A stretch of 64,000 nucleotides of DNA, from contig CAYMZZ010000008.1 of NCBI GenBank assembly GCA_964395095.1, positions 183,492-247,491 on the forward strand. The letters are read 5' to 3'. The notes beneath the pieces were generated by a model. The model worked only from the letters and a program-made list of their open reading frames with translations. It was not told the origin of the DNA and did no database searches. Of the stretch, positions 17,693 through 25,363 are shown piece after piece (the stretch's first letter is position 1; the number at the start of each line of letters is the position of its first letter). The translations under genes were made by a program, and so were the position numbers. This DNA is from CAYMZZ01 sp964395095. Its GTDB lineage: Bacteria; Bacteroidota; Bacteroidia; Chitinophagales; Chitinophagaceae.

Positions 17693-17721
17693 CCTGTAAC
17701 CTGATCGAAAAACCGGTAGTC
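17693..17721 (+). promoter_or_regulatory. Putative ECF-sigma promoter, second copy (CCTGTAACC-N14-GTAGTC)
   Basis: CCTGTAACC at 17693-17701 and GTAGTC at 17716-17721 have the same spacing as the site before the sigma gene; the first bases of the spacer (NATCG) also match. It would give a leader of about 50 bases before the DUF6249 gene, making that gene a separate target of the sigma factor. Confidence 0.6.
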
Positions 17722-17779
17722 ATAGATACAAACAACTTAATTAAAACCACCCCGCTCCGGCGGATAAAAATTTAAAACT

Positions 17780-18160
17780 ATGAGTGGCGCAGAAGTTTTG
17801 GTACCCGTTACCATATTTGCAGGCGGTTTCGCGATGATCTTCGGTATCTACTACCTGAAAACCCGTCAAAACCTGGCGATGATTGAAAAAGGAATGAACC
17901 CCAAGGAGTTTGCCGATCGCCCGGCTCCTTATAAGAACCTGAAATGGGCCCTGCTGCTGGTGGGTGCCGGCATGGGACTGTTCCTCGCTTATTTTCTCGA
18001 CAATTATGTGTTGTACAGTACGGGCAATAATCGCTACTACGACGACGACAGGAATGTGCCCATCTATTTTGCCCTGATCGCCATCGGCGGAGGCCTTGGG
18101 CTCTTCGGATCCTATAAAATGGAGAAGAAGTGGTGGGATGAAAATGTGGGAAAGAAATAA
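17780..18160 (+). CDS. Small inner-membrane protein, DUF6249-like
   Basis: A 126-residue protein with three hydrophobic spans: VPVTIFAGGFAMIFGIYYL (near residues 8-26), WALLLVGAGMGLFLAYFL (near 55-72) and VPIYFALIAIGGGLGLFG (near 94-112). The stretch between spans 1 and 2 (RQNLAMIEKGMNP) is typical of DUF6249 proteins, which often sit next to ECF sigma and anti-sigma genes in Bacteroidota. The function is unknown. It has its own promoter-like site and is followed by a strong bidirectional hairpin. Confidence 0.8.
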   Translation: MSGAEVLVPVTIFAGGFAMIFGIYYLKTRQNLAMIEKGMNPKEFADRPAPYKNLKWALLLVGAGMGLFLAYFLDNYVLYSTGNNRYYDDDRNVPIYFALIAIGGGLGLFGSYKMEKKWWDENVGKK

Positions 18161-18193
18161 ATTCCTCCGGGCTCATCAGCCTGCTTCAATAGA

Positions 18194-18248
18194 AAAGACC
18201 GGAAAAGCAAAGCGATAAAGCATGATCGCCACTGTTTTTCCGGTCTTT
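18194..18248. terminator. Bidirectional hairpin terminator between convergent genes
   Basis: A 13-bp perfect stem (AAAGACCGGAAAA at 18194-18206 with its complement at 18236-18248) closes a 29-base loop. A/T-rich ends on both sides provide weak U-tracts for both strands. It lies between the DUF6249 gene and the S41 peptidase gene. Confidence 0.75.
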
Positions 18249-18273
18249 CATTTTACCGAATACACTCCATAAC

Positions 18274-19854
18274 TTATTTCAGAAGTTCCAGTGCCCGCTG
18301 CACTTCTTTTTCCTCCTTATTCATGATCTGAAAATAACCGGTATTGCGCCAGCGAAAGCGTGCCAGGAATGCCGTCATCCGCCTTTCGAGCGATTGACGG
18401 GTACTATCATTCAAACCCGGGAGTTCTATATTTTCATCCGCCATTTCCTGGGCAAAACCCGTCCACATATCCTGCCTGTTGGCAAATCGCTGCTCAAACG
18501 CGTTTAACGATTCCAGCTTATCTATTTCGTCGCGGTGCTGCAAGTAAAATCGGTATACAAAATTGTTGACCCGGCCACTCAAAAAGAGCTGGTTGATCTG
18601 TCGCGGATAACTGCTGGTATCGATGGATACAAACACATCGGGCATTATGCCCCCGCCACCATAGAGCGTATCGCCTCCAGGTGTGATATAGCGTTTTCCA
18701 TTGCTCACTTTATTGGAATCGGCAAACAATACTTCTCCGTTGTTGTACCGTTCCCACAATTCATCCATATACACTTTCTTACCTTTATCGTAGGGTCTTT
18801 GTATACTCCTGCCCAGGGGCGTATAGTATCGTGCGGTGGTGAGGCGAATAGCCGACCCGTCGGTCAGGTTGTATTGCAATTGCACCAGCCCCTTACCAAA
18901 ACTACGGCGGCCCAACACGATGGCGCGGTCCCAGTCCTGCAGTGCACCGGCCAGTACTTCGCTGGCGCTGGCAGATGTTTCATCAATCAGGATTACCAGC
19001 TTGCCTTCTTCAAACAAACCGGGACGCCTGCAACGGTATTCTTCTTTCCGGCTATTGGCGCCTTCGGTGTACACCACCAGTTTATCGCCTGATAAAAACT
19101 CATCGGCCATATCAAAAGCTTCATTCATAAATCCACCGCCATTGCCCCGCAAATCGTAGATCAACTCCTTCATGCCCTGCGACTGGAGGTTCTCCAGTGC
19201 TGCCATAAATTCCTCGTAGCTTCTTTGTGTAAACTTATTCAACTTGATATAGCCTGTGCGCTCATTGATCATATACGATGCGTCGATAGACGGGACAGGA
19301 ATAGCCCCACGGGCTACCTCTACATCCATTTTTGTACCCTTGCGCAAAATGCTCAACCTCGCGAGGCTGCCGGAACGGCCGCGAATAAATTCCTTGATTT
19401 TGTCGGACGAAATGCCGGGGCTGGTGAGCGATGAATCGTTGACGGCCAGGATGCGGTCGCCGATCTGGAGTCCCGCGTTATCGCTGGGCCCTTCCGGCAC
19501 CACATACATCACGTGTACGGTATCCTTAAAAATATTGAACTCCACGCCAATACCATCAAACTGTCCTTCCAGGTCTTCATTGGCCTGCTGCACCTGCACT
19601 GGCGGAAAATAAACCGAGTGGGGATCCAACTGGTTCATAATATCCTGGATGGCGCCCGACTGCAGGGAGTCAACGTTCACGGCATCCACATAGTGCAGTC
19701 GTATCAGGTCGAGCGTTTCCTGCAATGAACTTTGTCGGCCGGTTTTCAGAAACTCACGGCCACCGGCGAGCCGATAACCAAAAAACATACCCAGGATCAT
19801 CACCATGGAAAAGAGCAGGGGTAACCAAACCTGTAATTTTTTATTGCCCATCAT
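18274..19854 (-). CDS. S41 family carboxyl-terminal processing peptidase (CtpA-like)
   Basis: A 526-residue protein with an N-terminal membrane anchor (residues 8-28) and a periplasmic body. A CTP N-terminal helix region is followed by a PDZ domain (GQFDGIGVEFNI to about residue 190) and the S41 catalytic core. The nucleophile serine is in ETSASASEVLAGAL near residue 303 and the catalytic lysine in RSFGKGLVQ near residue 328. Such proteases trim or degrade periplasmic proteins from the C-terminus. The C-terminal 120 residues are a helical extension usual in Bacteroidota members. Confidence 0.94.
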   Translation of the reverse strand: MMGNKKLQVWLPLLFSMVMILGMFFGYRLAGGREFLKTGRQSSLQETLDLIRLHYVDAVNVDSLQSGAIQDIMNQLDPHSVYFPPVQVQQANEDLEGQFDGIGVEFNIFKDTVHVMYVVPEGPSDNAGLQIGDRILAVNDSSLTSPGISSDKIKEFIRGRSGSLARLSILRKGTKMDVEVARGAIPVPSIDASYMINERTGYIKLNKFTQRSYEEFMAALENLQSQGMKELIYDLRGNGGGFMNEAFDMADEFLSGDKLVVYTEGANSRKEEYRCRRPGLFEEGKLVILIDETSASASEVLAGALQDWDRAIVLGRRSFGKGLVQLQYNLTDGSAIRLTTARYYTPLGRSIQRPYDKGKKVYMDELWERYNNGEVLFADSNKVSNGKRYITPGGDTLYGGGGIMPDVFVSIDTSSYPRQINQLFLSGRVNNFVYRFYLQHRDEIDKLESLNAFEQRFANRQDMWTGFAQEMADENIELPGLNDSTRQSLERRMTAFLARFRWRNTGYFQIMNKEEKEVQRALELLK

Positions 19855-19986
19855 CTATCTTTACGCAAATTTGACGCAAAATAGATAAAAGTTCATAGTT
19901 TCCGTTTTTCCCTTCCTGTTAAGAACTGCCTAAAGCCGGTTTTTAGATGAACGGTAAGCCAATGCTTTCTACATATTTTATTTATC

Positions 19987-20829
19987 ATGGCTAAAAATAT
20001 TCTGATCGCTGACAGTGGGGCCACCAAGGCTGAATGGAGCCTGGTAGGCGCAGGAAAAACAAAAACCATCACCACCCAGGGAATCTCTCCTTATTTCCTC
20101 GATACCACCCAGATCAGCGAACTGCTGAAAAAAGAGCTGATACCCAAAATCAGGGGTGAGCGGATCGATGAAGTTTTCTACTACGGAACGGGTTGCGCCA
20201 ATCCGGCAAACGCGCGTAGTGTCGCCAAAGCCATCAGAAGCCAGTTGCCGCAGGCAAAGGTGGATGTAACCCACGATCTGCTGGCGGCTGCCCGCGCCCT
20301 TTGCGGCCATGAGAAAGGTATCGCCTGTATCCTGGGTACCGGTTCCAATTCCTGCTTTTATAATGGGAAGAAAATGGTCAAGAATAGCCCCGGGCTGGGT
20401 TATGTGCTCGGCGATGAAGGCAGCGGCGCCTATCTTGGAAAAAAAGTACTGCAATATTACCTGTATGGTACTTTTGACGAAGAACTTCGCGGCCGCTTCG
20501 ACCTCACTTATATGACCAATACCACAGAAATTCTCGAGAATGTTTATAAAAAACCGCTGCCTAACCGATATTTGGCGGGATTCGCCAAATTCCTGGCCGA
20601 GAATCGTGGCCATTTCATGATTGAGAATATCATTGAAGACGGACTCAATGACTTTTTCTTCAATCATTTATGTAAATACCGGGAAATATGGCAAATGCCC
20701 GTGAACTTTGTGGGCGGCGTGGCTTATGGGTTCCGCGATGTGTTGCAGGACCTCTGTAATGCCTACGAATTTCAACTGGGGATTGTACTTAAAAAACCAA
20801 TGAGTGGATTGATAGAATACCACAGCTAA
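19987..20829 (+). CDS. BadF/BcrA-type ATPase, probable N-acetylhexosamine (GlcNAc/MurNAc) kinase
   Basis: A 280-residue cytosolic protein of the actin-like ATPase fold. The phosphate-1 loop is IADSGATKAEWSL near residue 7; a second loop is ACILGTGSNSCFYNG near residue 112, followed by GYVLGDEGSGAYLGKK. These are the signatures of the BadF/BadG group, which includes N-acetylglucosamine kinases and the MurNAc/GlcNAc kinase MurK. It stands 11 bases before murQ, so phosphorylation of recycled MurNAc or GlcNAc is the best inference. The 132-base divergent region before it is shared with the S41 gene. Confidence 0.85.
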   Translation: MAKNILIADSGATKAEWSLVGAGKTKTITTQGISPYFLDTTQISELLKKELIPKIRGERIDEVFYYGTGCANPANARSVAKAIRSQLPQAKVDVTHDLLAAARALCGHEKGIACILGTGSNSCFYNGKKMVKNSPGLGYVLGDEGSGAYLGKKVLQYYLYGTFDEELRGRFDLTYMTNTTEILENVYKKPLPNRYLAGFAKFLAENRGHFMIENIIEDGLNDFFFNHLCKYREIWQMPVNFVGGVAYGFRDVLQDLCNAYEFQLGIVLKKPMSGLIEYHS

Positions 20830-20840
20830 AGAGCGTTAGT

Positions 20841-21656
20841 ATGGCATTTGAAAAAATTACGGAGCAAACAAGTCAGTATCATCACCTGGAAAAAATGAGC
20901 ATTGCTGAACTACTCAGCAATATCAATAAGGAAGACCATGTGGTACCCGGAGCGGTACAAAAAGCCATTCCCCAGATTGAAAAATTGGTGGAAGTGGTGA
21001 GTGACAAAATGTTGATGGGTGGCCGGCTTTTCTATATCGGCGCCGGTACCAGCGGCAGGCTGGCTGTGGTGGACGCCAGTGAATGTCCGCCCACTTATGG
21101 CGTGCCATACGGGTTGGTGGTAGGCGTAATTGCGGGAGGCGACAAAGCTATTACCACCGCGGTGGAATTTGCGGAAGACGATAAAGAGCAGGGCTGGAAA
21201 GACCTGAAATATTACGATATCAGTAATAAAGATGTTGTTATCGGCATCGCCGCCAGCGGCACCACGCCTTATGTAATCAGCGCACTGGAAGAATGCCGTA
21301 AGCATGGCATTGTTACGGGAAGCATTTCCTGCAATCCGGATTCGCCCCTGAGCGCCGCCGCCGATTTTCCCATAGAAGTAATTGTGGGTCCCGAATTTGT
21401 AACTGGCAGCACGCGCATGAAAAGCGGTACCGCGCAAAAACTCGTCCTTAATATGATCTCCACTACTGCCATGATACAGTTGGGCCGGGTAGAGGATAAT
21501 AAGATGGTGAACATGCAGCTCACCAATGAAAAACTCGTGGATCGCGGCGTTAAAATGCTGATGCAAAGACTGCAATTGACAGATTACGAAAAAGCCAAAC
21601 AACTGTTATTGGAACATGGCAGCGTGAAAAAGGCTACTGAATCGGTAGACAAATAA
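20841..21656 (+). CDS. murQ: N-acetylmuramic acid 6-phosphate etherase
   Basis: A 271-residue SIS-domain enzyme. The family block GAGTSGRLAVVDASECPPTYG lies near residues 68-88 (shown here in shortened form: GAGTSGRL...ECPPTYG), and a second conserved block is VGPEFVTGSTRMKSGTAQK near residue 185. It cleaves the lactyl ether of MurNAc 6-phosphate to give GlcNAc 6-phosphate and D-lactate, a key step in peptidoglycan recycling. With the preceding kinase it makes a two-gene recycling unit; the NagB gene at 7.3-8.1 kb could take the product further after deacetylation. The usual C-terminal extension is short. Confidence 0.95.
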   Translation: MAFEKITEQTSQYHHLEKMSIAELLSNINKEDHVVPGAVQKAIPQIEKLVEVVSDKMLMGGRLFYIGAGTSGRLAVVDASECPPTYGVPYGLVVGVIAGGDKAITTAVEFAEDDKEQGWKDLKYYDISNKDVVIGIAASGTTPYVISALEECRKHGIVTGSISCNPDSPLSAAADFPIEVIVGPEFVTGSTRMKSGTAQKLVLNMISTTAMIQLGRVEDNKMVNMQLTNEKLVDRGVKMLMQRLQLTDYEKAKQLLLEHGSVKKATESVDK

Positions 21657-21701
21657 TTTTTCAATTCATCATTAGTTTGTATATTGTGTCGCTATCGATT
21701 C

Positions 21702-21815
21702 ATGACAGCGTCTAAACACTATATCAGCATCTTCCACCAAGCGCCGGAATTCTTCACGGCCGATGCTGCTATTGTTTCCACCATTACCATTACAACAGGT
21801 ATTACAACCCGTTAA
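21702..21815 (+). CDS. thrL: Threonine-operon leader peptide (ThrL-like), 37 residues
   Basis: An ATG at 21702 opens a 37-codon frame (starting MTASKHYIS) that ends STITITTGITTR before TAA at 21813-21815. Six Thr and three Ile codons lie in the last eleven codons, and the string TITITTG is identical to part of the E. coli ThrL peptide. The frame ends 118 bases before thrA. The stop codon sits in the loop of an 8-bp hairpin (21803-21823), the layout expected when ribosome stalling at Thr or Ile codons controls RNA folding. The frame differs from that of thrA. I infer attenuation of thrABC by threonyl- and isoleucyl-tRNA; no expression evidence is available here. Confidence 0.8.
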   Translation: MTASKHYISIFHQAPEFFTADAAIVSTITITTGITTR

Positions 21816-21882
21816 GGGTTGTACATTTCCATACCATCCAATGGGCCCTTGTGGCCGCCTGAGTGAACGGACTCTTTTGTCC
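21803..21882 (+). promoter_or_regulatory. Putative attenuator RNA of the threonine operon
   Basis: TACAACCC (21803-21810) pairs perfectly with GGGTTGTA (21816-21823) around the leader stop codon. An alternative pairing uses AAGGG (21814-21818) with CCCTT (21846-21850), which in turn excludes a GGCC/GGCC stem (21844-21847 with 21853-21856). A last weak stem, GGAC/GTCC (21869-21882), lies before a pyrimidine-rich tract. Mutually exclusive helices downstream of a Thr/Ile-rich leader fit attenuation. A classical terminator with a long U-run is not obvious, so the output could act on translation or use an atypical terminator. Confidence 0.5.
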
Positions 21883-21933
21883 CTATCCTCTTTTCTGAAT
21901 CTTACTTCCCTTCATCAATTAATTCCGCATCGA

Positions 21934-24372
21934 ATGCAAGTGCTCAAATTTGGTGGAACCAGTGTCGCCAATGCCGAAAATATAGCCCGCGTATCCTCCA
22001 TTATAAAACAAGCTTCTTTAAAAGGTAAAACGGTAGTGGTAGCTTCCGCTATGGGAGGAGTAACCGACCTGTTGTTGCAGGCAGCAACACAGGCGGCCGC
22101 CGGCGATCCGGCCTATGCCGATAAGCTGGCCGAGTTGGAACGTCGCCACATGCAGGCGGTAAAGGAGCTGATACCCGTATCGAACCAAAGCCAATGGCTA
22201 AGCCTCGTGAAGAAATCCTGTAATGAACTCGAAGACCTCTGTAACGGTATTTACCTGCTGCGCGAGCTTACCGCCCGCAGTAAGGACCGCATCGCCAGCT
22301 ATGGGGAATGGCTCAGCTCACAACTACTGGCTGCCAGGTGCCAGTACGACGGACTGGACAACGAATGGAAAGATGCCCGTGAGCTAATCCGTACTGATTC
22401 AAGATTTACCCATGCACAGGTAAACTATGCTGTTACCGACAATAATATCAGGGACTATTTTTTCAATAGTTCATCATCGGTATTTGTTTTGCCGGGATTT
22501 ATCGCGGCCAACGAAGAGGGGGTGACCACCACACTGGGTCGTGGAGGATCCGATTTCACCGCCGCCATACTGGCCGCTGCTTTACAGGCAAGCGTGCTCG
22601 AGATATGGACCGACGTAAGTGGAATGATGACCGCCGATCCCCGCCTCACGGCCAATGCCAAACTGATACCGCATATATCCTACCAGGAGGCGATGGAGCT
22701 TTCCCATTTCGGAGCCAAAGTCATTTACCCACCCACCATTCAACCCGTGATGAGTAAGGGCATTCCCGTATGGATCAAAAACAGCTTTGCGCCCGGCGAT
22801 GAAGGAACCCTAATTGAAGCCAATCCACATCAAAACGGAAATATTGTACGCGGCATTTCGAGCATCAACCATATTGCGCTGCTGAGCCTCGAAGGTAGTG
22901 GCATGGTGGGTATACCCGGTTTTTCGAAGCGCCTATTCGAAGCGCTCAGCAGCGAACGCATCAACGTAATCCTGATCACGCAAAGCTCCTCCGAGCATTC
23001 CATTTGCGTAGCCGTAGATGCAGCCGAGGCCAACCGGGCGCGCGAAGTGGTGGATGCGGAATTCGCCCACGAAATACAATTGCGAAAAGTGGATCCCCTG
23101 CTTATTGAATCGGATCTCTCCATTGTAGCGTTGGTGGGCGAACAAATGAAAAGTCATCCCGGCATCAGCGGGCGCATGTTCAGCGCCATGGGTAAGAACG
23201 CGATCAATATCCGCGCTATCGCGCAGGGATCATCTGAAAAAAATATATCCGCTGTCATTGCCACACGTGATGTGCGCAAAGCCATCAACGTGCTGCACGA
23301 AGAGTTTTTTGAAACCAGTTATAAACAAATCAACCTCTTTATAGCCGGCGCCGGCAATGTGGGAGCTCGCCTGCTCGCCCAGTTGGCCCAGCAGACCCGG
23401 TTTCTGCAGGAGCAGATGCGTCTGCAACTGCGCGTGGTGGGATTGAGCAATAGCCGCCACATGCTCTTTCGCGATGAAGGAATAGAGCCTGGCCGCTGGA
23501 AGGAGGAATTGAGCCAGGGAGAACCGGCCGATCTCGATGCATTTGTAAACCTGGTGGTGCAGAAAAACCTGCGCAATTCCATTTTTGTAGACGTAACCGC
23601 CAATGAAAACGTAGCGGCCGTGTACGACCGGCTGCTCGGTAAAAGCATTTCGGTGGTGGCCTGCAACAAGATTGCCGCCTCGGGTTCGCTCGATTATTAT
23701 AAAAAACTCAAACAACTGGCTTCAGCGTATAACTGCCAGTTCCTGTTCGAAACCAATGTGGGCGCCGGACTGCCTGTTATTGCCACCCTCAACGATTTAT
23801 TGCGCAGCGGCGATCGGGTTCATCGGATAGAGGCGGTATTAAGCGGTACCCTCAATTTTGTCTTCAACCATTACGATGGCAGCCGTCCCTTTGCAGAAGT
23901 GGTGCGACAGGCACAGGAGGAGGGTTACACAGAACCCGATCCCCGTCTCGATCTCAGTGGTACCGACGTTATGCGTAAGATCATGATCCTGGCCAGGGAA
24001 AGCGGACATGCCCTGGAAATGCAGGACATCAGCAATAACTCCTTCATGCCCGAAAGCTGTATGCAGGGTTCGGTAGATGATTTTTATACGCAAATGGGCC
24101 GGGAAGAAGCGCATTTCCGGCAGCTATTCGAGAAGGCCCAGGCCGAAGGATGCAAGCTCAAGTTTGTTGCCAGTTTTGATGAAGGCAAGGCCCGTGTGGG
24201 CTTGCAGCCCATACAACCGGCGCATGACCTCTATCATTTATACGGCAAGGATAATATCGTTCTGTTCTATACCGATCGCTACAGCGAGCAGCCCCTGGTA
24301 ATAAAAGGTGCCGGGGCCGGCGCGGAAGTTACGGCCAGTGGTGTTTTTGCCGACATCCTTCGCTCCGCCTGA
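21934..24372 (+). CDS. thrA: Bifunctional aspartate kinase / homoserine dehydrogenase I
   Basis: An 812-residue cytosolic enzyme (E. coli ThrA has 820). Residues 1-290 are the aspartokinase domain (VLKFGGTSVANAENI at the start; TTLGRGGSDFTAAI near residue 195). Two ACT domains follow at about 305-450 (one begins ISSINHIALLSLEGSGM), and residues from about 460 are homoserine dehydrogenase with the NAD(P) loop LFIAGAGNVGARLL and the block FETNVGAGLPVIATLNDL. It catalyses the first and third steps toward threonine and methionine. The frame is open a further 57 codons upstream, but the ATG at 21934 begins exactly at the conserved N-terminus and clears the leader gene. ThrB follows after 34 bases. 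Confidence 0.96.
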   Translation: MQVLKFGGTSVANAENIARVSSIIKQASLKGKTVVVASAMGGVTDLLLQAATQAAAGDPAYADKLAELERRHMQAVKELIPVSNQSQWLSLVKKSCNELEDLCNGIYLLRELTARSKDRIASYGEWLSSQLLAARCQYDGLDNEWKDARELIRTDSRFTHAQVNYAVTDNNIRDYFFNSSSSVFVLPGFIAANEEGVTTTLGRGGSDFTAAILAAALQASVLEIWTDVSGMMTADPRLTANAKLIPHISYQEAMELSHFGAKVIYPPTIQPVMSKGIPVWIKNSFAPGDEGTLIEANPHQNGNIVRGISSINHIALLSLEGSGMVGIPGFSKRLFEALSSERINVILITQSSSEHSICVAVDAAEANRAREVVDAEFAHEIQLRKVDPLLIESDLSIVALVGEQMKSHPGISGRMFSAMGKNAINIRAIAQGSSEKNISAVIATRDVRKAINVLHEEFFETSYKQINLFIAGAGNVGARLLAQLAQQTRFLQEQMRLQLRVVGLSNSRHMLFRDEGIEPGRWKEELSQGEPADLDAFVNLVVQKNLRNSIFVDVTANENVAAVYDRLLGKSISVVACNKIAASGSLDYYKKLKQLASAYNCQFLFETNVGAGLPVIATLNDLLRSGDRVHRIEAVLSGTLNFVFNHYDGSRPFAEVVRQAQEEGYTEPDPRLDLSGTDVMRKIMILARESGHALEMQDISNNSFMPESCMQGSVDDFYTQMGREEAHFRQLFEKAQAEGCKLKFVASFDEGKARVGLQPIQPAHDLYHLYGKDNIVLFYTDRYSEQPLVIKGAGAGAEVTASGVFADILRSA

Positions 24373-24406
24373 TGGTGACATACATTAAACCTTAAGCATT
24401 AGTACA

Positions 24407-25363
24407 ATGGATTCAGAAAAAATAGTTCTTCATGCGCCGGGCACGGTGGCCAACCTGGTCTGTGGGTTCGATATCCTGGGCCTTGCCCTGGAAGCCCCCT
24501 GCGACCGTATGGAGTTTGAATGGATGGATGAGCCGGGCGTTAAGATCCAGAACTTCGACAACTATGGCCTGCCGGTAGAGCCGGAGAAAAATGTGGCAGG
24601 TGTAGTGTTGTTAACAGCATTGGAAAAAACCGGATCCACCAGGGGCATCCGGGTGAGCATTGAAAAAAAAATAAAGCCGGGTAGCGGCATTGGCTCCAGT
24701 GCCGCCAGTGCGGCGGGTGCGGCCATGGGTGCTCAATGGCTGATGGGGAATCCTTTTTCGCAGGAGGAATTGCTGCAACTGGCCATGCAGGGCGAAAAGC
24801 TGGCCTCGGGCGTAAAGCATGCCGACAATATTGCGCCCTGCCTGATGGGAGGCATCAGTCTCATCCGGTCCATCCATCCACTCGATATTATCTCCCTGCG
24901 CTTTCCGGAACTTTATGTATCCGTGGTACACCCGCAAATTGAAGTGCGCACCAGCGACGCCCGTCAGATCCTACGGCAGCAGGTACTGCTCAAGGATGCC
25001 ATCCGGCAATGGGGAAATATCGCCGGGCTCGTCACGGGATTTTTAAATGGCGACTACGACCTCATTGGCCGCTCGCTCGAAGACGTGATCATTGAACCCA
25101 TTCGGAGTATTCTGATTCCGGGTTTCGAGGAAGTGAAGAGAGGATCAAGGGATGCCGGCGCGCTCGGTGGTGGTATCTCCGGATCGGGGCCGTCTATTTT
25201 TATGCTGAGCCGCGACAAACATACCGCCGAAGCCGTTGCCCAAAGCATGAGCGATGTGTATGAAAGAATCGGCATCGATTACCATACGTATGTAACCCGA
25301 ATAGCACAGCAAGGTGTGCAGCTCGAAAACAAAAATATTTCTCCCAGTCAAATACCTGCATAG
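24407..25363 (+). CDS. thrB: Homoserine kinase
   Basis: A 318-residue GHMP-family kinase. The N-terminus (HAPGTVANLVCGFDILGLAL) and the ATP loop KPGSGIGSSAASAAGAAMG near residues 88-106 are diagnostic, and the third GHMP motif is GALGGGISGSGPSIFML near residue 248. It phosphorylates homoserine to O-phosphohomoserine. Its stop codon TAG overlaps the GTG start of thrC by one base, implying translational coupling. Confidence 0.96.
   Translation: MDSEKIVLHAPGTVANLVCGFDILGLALEAPCDRMEFEWMDEPGVKIQNFDNYGLPVEPEKNVAGVVLLTALEKTGSTRGIRVSIEKKIKPGSGIGSSAASAAGAAMGAQWLMGNPFSQEELLQLAMQGEKLASGVKHADNIAPCLMGGISLIRSIHPLDIISLRFPELYVSVVHPQIEVRTSDARQILRQQVLLKDAIRQWGNIAGLVTGFLNGDYDLIGRSLEDVIIEPIRSILIPGFEEVKRGSRDAGALGGGISGSGPSIFMLSRDKHTAEAVAQSMSDVYERIGIDYHTYVTRIAQQGVQLENKNISPSQIPA

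Noticed and set aside
21763..21933. Longer ThrA with 57 extra N-terminal residues
   Set aside because: The extension (MLLLFPPLPLQQV...) has no counterpart in aspartokinases, the family starts exactly at the ATG at 21934, and the extension overlaps the leader peptide in another frame.
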